From assembly GCA_000507305.1 (NCBI GenBank), contig DF239163.1, positions 72,146 through 136,145 on the forward strand: a stretch of DNA of 64,000 bases. The letters run 5' to 3'. The notes under the pieces are model-generated. The model was not told the origin of the DNA and searched no databases. It worked only from the letters and a program-made list of their open reading frames with translations. This stretch comes from Breviolum minutum Mf 1.05b.01. Taxonomy: Eukaryota; Sar; Dinophyceae; Suessiales; Symbiodiniaceae. A program made the position numbers and the translations under genes. Position 1 is the stretch's first letter. Each line of letters begins with the position of its first letter. Shown piece after piece: positions 50,007 through 62,315 of the stretch.

Positions 50007-50339
50007 TCACTGGGGAAATTCACCCTTCTGCAACAAACCACCATCTCGTCCACAGCGAGCGGGAGGGGCTTCATGTCGGAGCCTTCCTGAAACTATTTCG
50101 TGATGCCTGCAAACAATCTTCGACAGAGCCAGCGCTGAACAGCATCTGGGCGCAGGAGGCAGCCCAGGGTCGTCACGCGTACCGGTTGGGATTTGACAAT
50201 CTCTTCTCCCAGGCGCCGGAGTCACAGGTGAAGTCTTGTGACTGGACTGGTCCTTGGGCCAGAATTTCTTGAGGAGGCCACAGAGCTCGTCGACATTGCC
50301 TAGGTATGTCGGCAGCTTCTCCTCAAAGGCCTGGCACAA
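50007..50339 (-). CDS. Candidate exon(s) in GC-rich island, unrecognised protein
   Basis: After a TTGTGCCAG|GCC acceptor (minus strand) the frame reads AFEEKLPTYLGNVDELCGLL then KKFWPKDQSSHKTSP. It remains open to a TGA at about 50007. Where the exon really ends is unclear (CCT|GTGACT is one donor). Probably the same gene as the 49.5-49.8 kb exon. Confidence 0.45.
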   Translation of the reverse strand: MCQAFEEKLPTYLGNVDELCGLLKKFWPKDQSSHKTSPVTPAPGRRDCQIPTGTRDDPGLPPAPRCCSALALSKIVCRHHEIVSGRLRHEAPPARCGRDGGLLQKGEFPQ

Positions 50340-50530
50340 TCACAGCATAGGCGCTCTGTGCGTGACTTGTCGATGGCCCAGGCGATGGCTGCGCACGGCA
50401 GAGAACTTTTTAGCCTCAACGTTTGCAGTCTCACGGGACTGCGAAGGGTGGTAGTTTTCGATGAATTTTTTTTACACGTGACCACCTGTGCTTCTAAATA
50501 AATAGCAAACTCCTGGCGAACATCTATCAT

Positions 50531-51629
50531 CCCAAGAAGGACCCCTCAACCTAACATATTATATAAATCTTTAAGCTAATCAAATTTCAAAAAAAACATG
50601 CGCAAGGTGAATTTTTGCTAAAAGGAACTCTGCTTTTTTTTCGGGTGAAACATCACGTGAAACACCAACCATTGATCTGCAACGTCTGTGACGCGAGACT
50701 CCCGGGCAACAGGTGTGTCCCAGGGAACTCAACTGAGACTGTTTCACCAACCTGGACGTCCTTCAAGGATTGCCGTCAAGGATACCTTTTTTAGAAAAGA
50801 AAACGACTGGATGTCATACCAAGTTGGCTTGGTGACCACCTCCCCCAATCCCATTTAAAACACAAGTGAAGCACAAAAAGCAAGCTGAAATCAATAGCAA
50901 AGATGAGACACTATAATCACGTAACAACATTATATCAATAAATTAAATCCTATATGCAAGTACAGGTAAATATCCTTGTATTGAAATAAAATCATGTTAG
51001 CTCTATTTAAGACTCGTATCATCATCCACTCCCCCCAAAAAAACTGGGCCATGGGAGGCAAAAGCTTTAGACTTTAGCCGTGGTCTGTTTTTCCACAACT
51101 TTTTCTGTTTGCAAACTTGGTTTCTGGGCGCCTGCAAAAGTGAGTAGAAATGACTCTTGTAAAGGCCCTTCTTTGTGGCCTCGTCTTGGGTTGGAGGTGA
51201 TTAGGGTAAAACGAACAGAAAACCCTGCATTTCATTCCCCTAAAAAAAAATGATTTTTGTTTGCGAAACATCGAATGATTTGGGTGAATGCCACAATTAA
51301 CTTCACTGACCTCCTGAGCAGAAAAAATAGAATACTGAAGAGGCGTTTCAACCAATCAATACTACTATTCTTCTCTTTTCTAAAAGACAAGTCATCACGA
51401 TCCTTTGCTAGGAGTGGAAATGGTATGGTGCTAAAAAAAAGCAACGAATATCAAGGAAGACGTCTGGTGGCGACAGAAAAGAGGGATAAGTATCATCAAC
51501 TTGGGGAATTGGTGGTTAAGGTTCGTGGTATGTTTTCTTCATACCCCAGCATTGAAGGGATGAGAATCAAGGGAAGGGATCAGAAGGTATCTGAATAGAA
51601 TGGCAAAGCATCAACCTCATGAACCATCT
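50531..51629. other. No gene recognised
   Basis: AT-rich stretch. Frames at 51.07-51.60 kb overlap on both strands and lack AG|G boundaries. Confidence 0.45.
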
Positions 51630-51750
51630 TACACAGCCCGGAAGCTTAACATAGCCTCTGAAAAAGGATGCTTGGAAAACTACTTTTCTTTTGGGAAGGT
51701 GCCTGGGTTTCGGTGCCTTTTCAGGGGGGAAAACTGTGATGTTTCCAGGG
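51630..51750. repeat. Foldback element, family C (diverged)
   Basis: TACACAGCCCGGAAGCTTAACA then TAGCCTCTGAAAA. The right arm CTTTTCAGGGGGGAAAACTG ends in TTTCCAGGG. The interior has GCTTGGAAAACTACTTTTC. Confidence 0.75.
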
Positions 51751-51866
51751 AGAAAACCCTATTGAAGAAGGGAGAAAGTTATTTCCCATCTCAACCTGAG
51801 ACCAGGAAATCCAAAGAATTGCCCCTGGTTTTTGGATGGATCTTTGCTTAGAGGGGAATCCTGAAA

Positions 51867-51980
51867 CATATGGGGGTTTCCTTAAATGCTGGTACCCCCA
51901 AATCATCTATTTCAATATGGTTTTCCATTATAAACCATCCATTTTGGGGTTACCACTATTTTTGGAAACACCCATATGGG
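51867..51980. repeat. Foldback element, family G
   Basis: CATATGGGGGTTTCCTTAAA mirrored by TTTTTGGAAACACCCATATG. The interior has GGTTTTCCATTATAAACC. Confidence 0.88.
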
Positions 51981-52601
51981 ATCCCGTCATGTTTTAAGAA
52001 AAAACAGTGAAATACGTGCCGGAACATGTTCCCACGGAGATATGGGATGATATGGCTTGGTGGAAACCTTCTCATGGAAAAGGTGCCGATGATTTTCGAT
52101 TTTGATTGTCCCCCAAGTGTGTATGGAACGGGTTTAATTGTTGGTTTTGGAACGGGACTCCCAAGGAGTTTGGATACTCAAATGTCCATTTTCTATCGCT
52201 TCATTCTGGCTTTCCAAATAGGTCTGTTCACCAGAATACTTCGTAAAACCCAATCTCCCAGCGTTCTTATTCGAGATAAACACCGGGAAAAACCTGGAAC
52301 CCGGATTTCAACCACAGCCCGACCACCCAGTACGACCTGCCTCTTCGACTGTGTCTGAGGTTTTGGAAATCCTTGGGATTCGGTGAAACAAAAACCACCG
52401 ACCTAAACCACCAAATTGTTTTATTTTCAAAAAAAAATACATCTATATGTCTATATATACTTACTTACAAATTTGCTAGTCATTCCAAACTTAGTCGCAC
52501 TTGCTGCTTTTTGATGAAGGATTGGGACCTGCGGCGTTTCTCACAAATCACATAACTTCGAACTCTTGCATGTTCTGACCGCTAAACTTGGTAGCGGAAA
52601 T

Positions 52602-52723
52602 GACCTTCCCTGAAACTAACAGTTCGCTCCTGAAAATAAAACCCTTGGAACAGGAAATGTCTATTGGAAAACCACCCATTTTTTAGGGGCTATGACTCTG
52701 ACTGTTTGTTTTAGGGAGTGTAT
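52602..52723. repeat. Foldback element, family C
   Basis: ACCTTCCCTGAAACTAACAG and GACTGTTTGTTTTAGGGAGTG. The interior has CTTGGAACAGGAAATGTC. Confidence 0.8.
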
Positions 52724-53034
52724 CCCTAGTAATTCACGTCAGGTGAGAAATTAAAACCCCAACTCCAATGGTGACAACCCACTGGAAGAACTCACCATCA
52801 ATCTCATCACAACTCGATGGTTATATGGGGTGAGCCTCAAATAAAACTTCCTGTAGCGATTTGGTCCGAAGTTCCTGGAAGATCACCACAGGCAACCGAA
52901 GCGTCAGTTCTTCGGAGGATCAGATATGAGAATCACCACATTTAAATGTTTTGGTTTCGGTTTCTTCATCGGCTCTAGCTGCCAACGGTGCCCACTTAGA
53001 AAACTGGTGAGTTTACGTTTCCAAAAAAAACTAG

Positions 53035-53108
53035 GCAAAAGCGCCCAGTGGATCTTTGAGACAATTGGCGATCCAAAAACCTTCAGATTGAATCTTGCGT
53101 CCGGCTAA
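53035..53108 (+). CDS. Candidate plus-strand terminal exon, unrecognised
   Basis: CTAG|GC acceptor then KSAQWIFETIGDPKTFRLNL, ASG and TAA. A strong CTG|GTGAGT donor lies at 53006/53007 just upstream, but only 28 bp would separate the two, so they are unlikely to be direct partners. Confidence 0.35.
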
Positions 53109-53143
53109 GGTGGTTGTCCGGGATTCCAGTTTCATCAAAGAGA

Positions 53144-53241
53144 TACTGTTGAAAGAAATCAGGCTAACCAGCTGAGGTTGGTAGTTTATTTATTTATTCC
53201 ATTATCCCAAGTGGTGCAGGATTTCTGAACCATCAACAGTA
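53144..53241. repeat. Foldback element, family D
   Basis: TACTGTTGAAAGAAATCAGG and GGATTTCTGAACCATCAACA then GTA. The interior has AACCAGCTGAGGTTGG. Confidence 0.88.
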
Positions 53242-53309
53242 TCATAATCCCTATAACCAAAGGTAGTATAACCTGCTACACTACACAATATAAATACTGT
53301 GCGATGAAG

Positions 53310-53728
53310 GATCACTGCGTACGACCAGGCCAGCTGGGGATGTTCCCGGGATGGCACATCCTTCACCGTCAAGTTCCATCATGAAGGGGAATATCTGATG
53401 TCGCTGCAGATGTGCACTGAAGGTGGTTTCGTAGAAGAGGTTGCTCACCGCAGCTGTCACTGCAATACTGCGTCCTCCAACTTCCTTGAGCTTGGACTTC
53501 TGGTTAATAGTCCCTCTTCGGCCTCAAGTGCTTGATGTGAGCAGCTGCCAATGCTGTCCTGCGATCGGACCGAAGGATGCTCTCCAAACGAAGCATACCC
53601 TGAATGGCTGCGTGATCAGGCAGCTCACGTTGTTTCATAAGAATGGAGAGTCCCATATCCCTGCACACCATACGGTCGAAGAGACCTGTTGCGCTGCTCA
53701 GATTGAGCCCCGATACACCACTCTCCAA
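53310..53728 (-). CDS. Candidate coding segment with frame change, unrecognised
   Basis: After CGCAACAG|GT (minus strand) one frame reads GLFDRMVCRDMGLSILMKQ. The same frame later reads RLESILRSDRRTALAAAHIK. A second frame from about 53500 reads LKEVGGRSIAVTAAVSNLFY then ETTFSAHLQRHQIF. Several AG|G and GTGAGC sites (for example GCTGCG|GTGAGC) suggest small exons and introns rather than one frame. The higher GC content supports coding. The product is not recognised, and a pseudogene is also possible. Confidence 0.4.
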
Positions 53729-53741
53729 TCCATGTGATACC

Positions 53742-55672
53742 TATTCCAATACCTTAAAACTAGTTGAAACAGATGTACAACGGTACTTTTTCGAAGCCAC
53801 GGTAAACTATGTAAACTCCACCCCCTTTCAATTCTTTTATGTCATCATTCCACAGGTTTCCCAGGGCTGTTCCACCACGATGTTTCTAAACTTCGTCCAA
53901 AGCTCATGCAGGTGACCATATGCTTCTCACCTTTGGGTTTGTCGCGTGTTGTGATGTTGAAAAATCCGGGGGATTGATTCCACAGGCCCCTTCCTTTTGA
54001 GGGTTTGGAATTTGATATACAAAAAATGGCCTTGTTTTTAAATTTGGCAGATAAAGTCTTCAAAAAAAATCCAGGGGAAGAAAACATTGGGCTCTGAATA
54101 TCTGGGTGAAATTCACCTTGCGACCCATTTCCTGACCTGGAAAAAAACTAGTACAATCAGATCGTCATAATGGGAATGAAGTCTATCCTTGATGGCGGGC
54201 CTGAAGTTCCAGAGGATCACCGAAAGAGATGTGTGAAACCCTCCAATAGCCTGTGGGGCTCCGAAGTTGTTCGGTTCAAACCCAAATCCGTTAAGGGCTG
54301 AAGAATAAAGCCCCTTCAACCGCAAGATTTTGAAGATGCATCTTGCTAGGGTGTCCCAGGAAGTTGGCAAATGAATGCAAATGGTTAAATATAGGTGTTT
54401 TCACCACTTACAAATGGTGCCTCTCACTTACAAATTGGCGGGGTCTCTGTCCATTAAGGTCTCGAACAAGCCCCATTCGTTCCTTCTCAAAATAGACCAG
54501 TTGGAGGGTTTTTTTTTAGATGGTCACTGACCCAATTTTACAACACACCAAAATGGGGTGCACCGTTATAACATCTCTTTACCACTGGTCCTTAGTTCAT
54601 TGCGTCCAGTCATCCGAGTAACTCCCGTTTTTTTTGTGGAAACTCGCAAGAAAAAAAAACGCAAGGATGTCTCACGCATGCAGACTCCGAAAATCTATTT
54701 CTAAACACAAAAAAGCATTTCCTTTGAGGATTTTCTCTTCAATCTGTTCTTGTTTTTTTCTTAGAAAGAATCACGCCTTCCTCGTGGAGACTGGGGAAAA
54801 AAGATGAAAGTTTCCCATGGCATTCAGAAATTCAAGACAAAAAAAAAAAACAACTTCTCCCAAAAAATCACAACCTTCCAACTGCTGATTCTCTTGATGA
54901 TCTGGGCCCCAAAGCCACCACATCAACTCAAAAATTTCAGATAGAAAAAAAAACCTATGGAAAAATTACATGTGTAAAAAAAAACAAGTCACAGGTCACA
55001 CGGTTTTTTTTCCCTCCCAAAATTGCTCCTCCCATTGGCTCGGAGTGAATTTTTCCCAGTGACTGAGATGATGCTGTAGCATCTCAAAAAGGTGCTGCAA
55101 CTCATGCACATCGCCTGGGAGAAAAGGTGGCAGGTGGATTTTAGCGACGAAAAAAGGAAACCTAAAAATGGGATTTCCTCAAAAATGGGAGGGGGAAACT
55201 TGAAGACACCGGAAAAATTGAAAAATTGAGGATCAAAATGCTTACTGTACTTAGTACTTGATTGACTCTGAGTTACGCCCTGCCAACCACTTGGCCAAAC
55301 CAAAGAGAAGAATATGAAGTGGGGTTACAAAACTACATCTTGCATGATTCCAGCAACCGCCATGACTTCACGTGCTGGTGGATATGCTCACCCTCCTCTA
55401 ATCAAATTCCGCTGCTGGTGGAAAATGCTGGAAACTCCATGACTATGTTCAATCCAGGTGTTTTTCTTGAAATGAGGAACAAAACACAGTCTTCCATCAC
55501 TAAAAATGAGATCCATGTTGAGGGACACTTTTGCGGGTGTCCTACTTGTCAGAACTTTGCATTTTAAGGTATAAAGCTTGCGAGTATCCGCTTTGCTCTT
55601 CATTCAACCTTATGATTCAATCTTCAACGACTGTCAACATATCTTGGAACCGAAAATGCTGATCATTAGCAA
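53742..55672. other. No gene recognised
   Basis: Many A-runs and short frames. No intact foldback element was found apart from a weak family F-like stretch at about 54.40-54.45 kb. Confidence 0.45.
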
Positions 55673-55756
55673 TACATCCCCGAAAACCACAAAAGGAAAG
55701 CCTTGTTTTCCAAGCATTATTTTTCAGGGGCCATTCGTTAGTTTCCTCGGGGTTTA
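55673..55756. repeat. Foldback element, family C (short copy)
   Basis: TACATCCCCGAAAACCACAAA and GCCATTCGTTAGTTTCCTCGG. Part of the left arm is missing. Confidence 0.65.
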
Positions 55757-55940
55757 AGAGCTGCAAAGGTTCTGTTACGATACATGGCCCTTTTTCATAA
55801 GGATTCCAATCAATTTCCAATGTACGATTCGTTCATTTGGAAACCTGCTTTTCGTGGTGCTTTTTTAGCAATCCAATTGGTTCAAAACATGCTCCTGAAA
55901 TTTTGGAATAAAATCTCCGGAAGCAGGGTAGAAAAAAAAA

Positions 55941-56040
55941 CTAGTGGGTGGTTTCAACCCATTTGAAAAATATTGGTCAAATTGGATCATTTCCCAAAGT
56001 AGGGATGAACATTAAAAAAATATTTGAAACCACCACCAAG
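55941..56040. repeat. Foldback element, family A
   Basis: CTAGTGGGTGGTTTCAACCC to TATTTGAAACCACCACCAAG, with GTCAAATTGGATCATTTCCC inside. Confidence 0.92.
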
Positions 56041-56642
56041 AAATTATTGTTTCAAATCACCTAGTGATATAAGCTCAATATGGCACTACTGAACCACCTT
56101 TGAGAGTGCGTTTTTTCCGCTGGTTTTCATGTGCCACTTGATCATAAGAATCATAATCAATGGTAAATCCCTATATTTGAACTATGGGTATAGTTCTGCA
56201 CGAACTGGTCAAGCCAGGGAGAAAGAAAATGGTCAGGTGCCAGTAGTATATGACAAACCTGAACCCCATAATACTTTGGTGAGCAGTGAACAATGGTCTA
56301 TCATCATTTGCAAATCTACCCCCTTGACAAAAACACTAACATCACTCAAAAAAAACAAAATAATTCCATCCCATCATTTCGAAGCCCCTCTTCAAAGGCA
56401 TGATGTTCAGAAAAAAAAAAAAGAAAAAACTCCCCCAAAAACGAGCCAGGGTCAAAAAAATGAAATCCAAGATGCTGTTGTTCCAATTCCACCAGCAACT
56501 TAAGGGATTTTTGGCACCTGCCAAGTTCAAAAATCATCTCGACGACCTGGATCCCAATGTTTACGATAACATCCAATAATCTCCAGTACCTCCCCTCCCC
56601 AGACGTTGTAGCAACTGGACATATCACAAAGGTTGAAACGAT

Positions 56643-56747
56643 TACACTCCCTACAACTAACATAGCCCCTAAAAATGGTGGTTTCCAATAGGAATCTCCT
56701 TTTCCAGTGGTCTATTTTCAGGGGCTATGTTAGTTTCAGGGAGGGTA
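56643..56747. repeat. Foldback element, family C, near-perfect
   Basis: TACACTCCCTACAACTAACA then TAGCCCCT, mirrored by GGGGCTATGTTAGTTTCAGG then GAGGGTA. It is 105 bp and nearly identical to 39876-39980. Confidence 0.94.
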
Positions 56748-57042
56748 AAACCTCATGGAACTTGAACATGGAACTTGAAGATTTTTCATCATCGAGCCGT
56801 CACCCTCTTTCTCATGTTTTCTCCACTGTTTTCTCCAGGGATGGCTGCGAAAAAATGCACCCCAAAATCATCAGCTGGTCATTTTTCGGTATTGTTTGGG
56901 TCCTCCCAATTTGGTGTTGGTCATCCAACCATTCAACCATTTTTTTCCAGAAAAAAAAAATCTGAATCTTCATGTAGAAACAAATATCCCCTGAATAAGG
57001 GGGAGGCTATTGTCACCTGAAAGGGGCCAGCGAAAACGGTGT

Positions 57043-57147
57043 TGCCCTTCCAGTAAACTAACATAACCATGGGAAATCCCCTTTTTCCTGGTGAATACCA
57101 TCAAAATGCTGGATTTTCTATGGCTATTCTAGTTTAAAGGAGCGTAC
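57043..57147. repeat. Foldback element, family C (diverged)
   Basis: CCCTTCCAGTAAACTAACATA and TATGGCTATTCTAGTTTAAAGG then AGCGTA. Confidence 0.75.
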
Positions 57148-57462
57148 AAAGATATCACGGACACTAAAGTCGTGACATGATTATACATGATTTATGATTT
57201 TCAAAAAACGTTTAGTTTCGTTTCATCCCATTTTGTTCAGTTGTTTGCTTCTTAGCCAAGGGTTTCTTTTCCAACATGTCCCGAAACGTGAAAAGTATCA
57301 AAATCAAATCTGCCTCTTTTCAATGTTAGGGAGTCATCTAGTCAGCCATTCTCGCAAGATGGTCCGGTGCTTCATTCATCGAAAGTGGATTTTGATTTCA
57401 TAGAAATTCTTATAGCTACACCGGATAAAAACCCCTCAAAGCTACCTGAAAATCAATAGATG

Positions 57463-57568
57463 TACTCCCCGGAAAACTAACATGTCCCCTGAAAATCAAT
57501 GGTTGGAAGATGTATTTCCTATTGAAACAGTCCCTTTTTAGGGGACATGTTAGTTTTCAGGGGTGTAT
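57463..57568. repeat. Foldback element, family C, well preserved
   Basis: TACTCCCCGGAAAACTAACA then TGTCCCC, mirrored by GGGGACATGTTAGTTTTCAG then GGGTGTA. The interior has GGTTGGAAGATGTATTTCC. Confidence 0.93.
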
Positions 57569-57669
57569 AGCTTTAACCCTTCATGTTCGCTTCATAAGGC
57601 CTTTCGTAAATCCAGCTCTTTCAGGTAGCTTTGACAGGAGAGTTTAATCATCGTCGGAATTTAATATCT

Positions 57670-57770
57670 TCAACCCTAGCATTTACAGACACAAATTCCC
57701 GTGAAAAGGAAACTCATCTTCCAACCCCCAGTGTTTCAGGTGCAAGCTGTTCGTTTCAGGGAGGCTACCA
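57670..57770. repeat. Family C relic
   Basis: The interior GAAAAGGAAACTCATCTTCC and the right end TTTCAGGTGCAAGCTG then TTTCAGGGAGG survive. The left arm is eroded. Confidence 0.5.
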
Positions 57771-58178
57771 TAAATTACATAAATTACCCCACCTTTTTGG
57801 GGATTTTTTTCCAGTCGTTAAACTTTTCCGGGCTCGTCGCAAAAAAAGCGTGCCTTTCATGATCTGCTTCTCACGGTTCATGAAGCGTCGACGCCACGTC
57901 TCTTCTGGCAACTTCTGATAGGAGACAATCCTGGGCGAGGCACCCGGGATGTCCCAGGATGTTTGACATCAATGCTTAGTAAACGGGGTGATTTACCCGC
58001 TTTTTTATACTCCATGTATGAGTGTGCGTTGCAACTTGAAACCCAAGTCTTTAACCCAAAAACCAGTTTCTTGGGACATCTTACTATAATAACTGGCTAC
58101 GGTTTTTTGCGGATCCTCTTAGTGTCATCCATTCACCAAGGGTGTTGGCTCAATTCTTAGACCCCCAAAAAATGGACC

Positions 58179-58266
58179 TACTGTTGATGGTTCAGAAGTC
58201 AGGCGTGAAAACCAGTTGAGGTTGGTAGCTTGTCCCATTATTTACAGGGTTTTGTACATCCACTAC
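58179..58266. repeat. Foldback element, family D (right arm lost)
   Basis: TACTGTTGATGGTTCAGAAG then ACCAGTTGAGGTTGGTAGC and GTACATCCACTAC. The terminal right arm is absent. Confidence 0.75.
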
Positions 58267-58349
58267 AAGGCTGGGCTACCCTATGATCGAAAAATAAATG
58301 GAGTGACTACGGGGCAGGGAATGGCCCTGAAAATAAATGGCTGAAAATA

Positions 58350-58432
58350 AGATGGCGAACTGGGGTGAAATAACCCCCAGTTAGGGGACTTATAATCCTA
58401 CTTATAACTGCTATCAGCCTACCTTGCACCAG
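58350..58432. repeat. Family F relic
   Basis: GGGGTGAAATAACCCCCAG, then TACTTATAACTGCTATCAGCC and CCTTGCA. Only the interior and right end remain. Confidence 0.6.
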
Positions 58433-58530
58433 GTGTTTGTTTTCGAGATCAAGTCCAATGGTTTGGCTAGACTTGGTTTGGCCAATTTCGAAACGGGCGT
58501 ATTTTAAAAGGGCTCGATTTGATTATAACC

Positions 58531-58641
58531 TACACCTCTGAAAACTAACATGAAACCCAAAAATGAAGGCTTGGGGCTTGGAAGATGATTTTTCAAAAGG
58601 AAAATCATTTTCAGGTGTGTATCCGTTATGTTCCCAGGTAT
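58531..58641. repeat. Foldback element, family C
   Basis: TACACCTCTGAAAACTAACATG and TATCCGTTATGTTCCCAGG. The interior has GGCTTGGAAGATGATTTTTC. Confidence 0.78.
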
Positions 58642-59833
58642 ATATAACTTACAACCCACAAAGCCAGGAAAACATATAGAACTTACAAACCCACTAAAAA
58701 TACCCGAAGCACCCACATCCTCTAATCATCCAAGGATCTCAGTCTCACCTGTCAAAAGTTGAAATGCCCACGCCACCGTACCACCACTGAGCACTCCATA
58801 ACTCCTTCCACAAGACGAAAATCGGTGGACCCAAGCGTGAACACTAAGGGTTAGTAACTTAGTAATCCTGTGAAAGTGAAGGTATAGAGGATCGTGGCAG
58901 TCACGATTTATTATCATCTGTTGCTGAAACATAGACCACCGGAAAGGTTTACCCCGAATCTTTAGTCTTGAAAAAAACGATATGCAATGATTCTGACCTC
59001 CCACGTCAAAACTGCGCTACTCAAGGAACTGGGGAGCAGCTTTGCGGGGATAGGATTCCTATGAAAATTCTATTTGTGATGGGATTTTGAAGAGCCTATT
59101 CAAGGGACAGGCCAATAGATTCCTAACCCTCCAAGGAGCAATTCCTGGTGGGGGTAGTCTTGACATTGAACTTAGATTTGCTTCAAATGGAGTTGATGCT
59201 TTAGATGATTAATGGTTGGAAAGAGGAAAAACTTTCAGGGCGAAAATACAACAGCGCTGAAAACATTCTCGAATCCTTGTACAAGTTTAACCATTCACAC
59301 ACCTGCTCCTGTCCTGGCCATGTGTTTTTTAATATGCGCCTCTACTAAACCTTCCTTTATTTCCTTTTGTGGGAAGGGAGATCGCCATCTATTTTGGAGC
59401 AACGACCAGGATGTCCGGCATTTCAGCTGATGGAAAGGTGTTCAAAAAGTGATGGTTACAGTAAGTTGGGTGAAAAACATACACCCCTGATGATGAACAG
59501 CTGGCATCTGATGTAATGATGCTTTCCCAGGCTTACAAATCATCTCTTTCTGTGAGTCATCCAACACATGAAGCATGTTCAACGCCCACTTGCTACTGCT
59601 CCAGTCATAGATGGTCGCCTATGGGGACATGACAACTTACCACGCACTTCAATTGGTGATGTCGGTTTCATATTCCCCGTTCCCCCCCCCAAAGCAAACC
59701 AACGACAAGCTCCCTTCCATCCTATCTCTTCCGTGAAATCTCTCCCAAACACCCCGCATCAATGGCTCCCACAGAACTTGGCGACGGCTTTTTCCAAGAG
59801 CAGAACCCAAATTTCCTGGCAAATCCAGCAAAG
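58642..59833. other. No gene recognised
   Basis: Overlapping short frames on both strands (for example 59568-59867 plus and 59649-59831 minus) without usable splice boundaries. Confidence 0.4.
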
Positions 59834-59968
59834 TGGGCCCCTACTAGTTGTAGAAGTAGGATTATAACCCCACTTGTAGGGGGACATAAGTGCAGCTACC
59901 CATTTTATAAGGCCATTTATAGAGGTCCCATGACTCCACTTATAACGATAGTAGAGGCCCGGCTTTGA
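59834..59968. repeat. Foldback element, family F
   Basis: GTGGGCCCCTACTAGTTGTAG and the right arm TATAACGATAGTAGAGGCCC. The interior has ACCCATTTTATAAGGCCATT. Confidence 0.82.
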
Positions 59969-61080
59969 AGCCATTTCATGCCCCCCGTGGCCGTCAGTAG
60001 TTGTGCCTTGTTCCCTAACCCAACATACTCCTCGCGGACTCTTAGCTTGACATATCCTTACAGAAACGGCAGTGTTTCAAGCCTCTGATTGTTTTTGTTG
60101 ACTACAAAATCGGGGGTTGCCATAATTGAAACAACCCTCAACAATTGGAGAAACCTTGCATCACCAAGGGACAATACCTGTCATTTTTTAGAGTTGATTT
60201 TCTCATGCAACAAGGTGATTCTGGTGGACCCCGAAAATTCCTGGGAAAAATGATATATTCAGCAACTGCCTAACCACGGTCAATGGTCTCTTTCTTACTA
60301 AGCCACCTAACCATAAAACTCCACCCAAAGAAACTTCCAATTGTTTTCGACGCCGTCAGCCTTCATTAAAAATGCAAAAACTTTTGACTAACGAACAAAA
60401 ATACCACCAAACCGTTCTTTCGGAGTTTGAGGAAATCAGGGAAAAAATCACTTGTAGAAATCCACAGCACTGCAGCTATGGTGAATATTTACTACTTCTG
60501 TGGATTCGAATACTGAAAATGATCGCTGCCCATGTTTTTGTGAGATGCATTTACAAGTAAAATCCTCACACAACCATCTCACTCCCCCTTCATCTCACAT
60601 AAACCTGTAGTAAAGGCGAGGTCGGTCAAATCAGTTACCACCTTCAACTGAACCCTTGGCACCTCCCCTAACGGCTTGGCGAAAGTGGGTTCCGGCACGC
60701 CTTCTTTCCTTTGGAAACATGGGAGGACAAAAAATTGGGGCCCATTGGTTCCCAAGAGTCAATGGTTATGATGGAAATCCCTTTATTTTTTGTCAACCAA
60801 CAGTAGATTGGTATACAGCCCGTGTGGTTTAACGGAAATGCCTATCCTGACACATCCACAATGAAAGGGACGACGTCATTTTTGGGGACATGCCGATATT
60901 AGAAGGGTAAATCGCATGAAAACCACCAACGGCAACTACCCACTAGCTATTGCGCCACTGTCAAAATGAATGTGGTCTTTTACTGTTGATGTTGCAGAAA
61001 GCTGGGGAGCACCAATTGATCAATAGGAGTCCGGTCATGCAGTTGGGAGGTGGTAACCCTCCAAGTGATGATGTACGGTG
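59969..61080. other. No gene recognised; isolated family D end
   Basis: The only repeat hint is TTTACTGTTGATGTTGCAG at about 60980. A 62-codon plus frame at 60372 (LTNEQKYHQTVLSEFEEIRE) is helix-like but lacks splice context. Confidence 0.4.
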
Positions 61081-61225
61081 TATATTTGTAAATATGTATG
61101 ATATATCATATCTACATTGTGCATATTTGTATATATTCTGAACTGAACATTTATATATATATATGTGTATATATATATATACAAATATATGTATATTATG
61201 TATATATATATATACATATGTCTAC
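61081..61225. repeat. Long TA/TGTATA-rich tract
   Basis: Several alternating TA runs separated by GTG, ACAA and ATG interruptions, able to form imperfect hairpins. Tyr/Ile-rich frames here are artefacts. Confidence 0.85.
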
Positions 61226-61525
61226 ATACCAACATGTTCGCCAGACTTTGTCCAACAACAACGTGAAGCCAATGCCTGAAAATTTTGCATGTCTCAACAT
61301 TAAGCGAACCTCAAAGCCGCCGGTTTCCCACTCAAATAGACCTTCTCGTATTTTGAGTTTCTTAATTCTGAGACGCACATACACAAATTATGTCGAATGA
61401 TCCGTTATTATGCGGAAAAAAAAAGGTCAGTATTCGAATTTTGTCGAAAACGATTGATTCTCCACCCAAATAGTAGCTAATTGAATTTTGGGGTTCAAAA
61501 CGTATGAGAGCAGGTGCGATTTTAT

Positions 61526-61630
61526 TACACCACCCCGAAAAGCACCATGGACCCTACAAATAACGGTTTCCAAGAGGAACCTCCATTTCCGGGCCTATTT
61601 TCAGATGCCGTGTTAGTTTTTGAGGTGTAC
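61526..61630. repeat. Foldback element, family C
   Basis: TACACCACCCCGAAAAGCACC and GCCGTGTTAGTTTTTGAGGTG then TA. The interior has GGTTTCCAAGAGGAACCTCC. It is the last element before the right-hand GC-rich island. Confidence 0.82.
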
Positions 61631-61859
61631 GAATTTCGCACCAGAATTTTCAGACCCCAAGTAGCTTTAAAGGGGAAAAGACTTATACTGGATATGAGTT
61701 TTTTCGTGAGGTTAGGGGCGGGTTGTCACTAAGGTGGAAACACAATCCCGCAGAACCATAATTTACGCAGAAAACACGCATTACGCTCAAATCAGCTTCC
61801 ATAAGGGCTGAATTATCATAGATGTGGCCTGCACAACAAAAACCTATATGAAAATATGA

Positions 61860-62315
61860 TGCCAGCCTGAAACCCGCCCCCGCGTCCGTTTCGACCTCGC
61901 TGTCGCTGTCCCTGCTCCAGTCGACTTCAGACGCAACGTATAACAGGCACTGTGGCCCAAACAATTAGCCACCTCCTCTTCGCAGACCTCCTCCACGGAA
62001 CACAAACACAGTGCTGCCAGCGAGGATGCGTTGCTGCTCTGGGAATGACAGGCCGAGAAAAGCGCGCACATGCTTGCGTGCCGCCCTCCTCACTCTCATC
62101 TCCTCGTATACACGGCCCTGTAGCATCAATGTCAGGGCTTTCGAAGTCAACAAACCAAGGTTACTATCGTCGGCTTTGACCATGTTGGAACAGCGTTGTG
62201 CTTGAACTTGCGGAGCGGGCGGGCTGCAAAGTCCATCTACGAAGGATGGGACCAGCAGCAGCTGATGCGATTGCTCCTTGGCTCGCGGCATGGCACGGGA
62301 TTGGTTGAGTGACAC
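61860..62315 (-). CDS. Candidate coding region in GC-rich island, unrecognised
   Basis: A minus-strand frame reads VKADDSNLGLLTSKALTLML then QGRVYEEMRVRRAARKHVRA and FLGLSFPEQQRILAG before becoming Gly/Arg-rich. GC is about half or more, and there are no foldback elements. I cannot place exon limits and do not recognise the protein. Confidence 0.35.
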
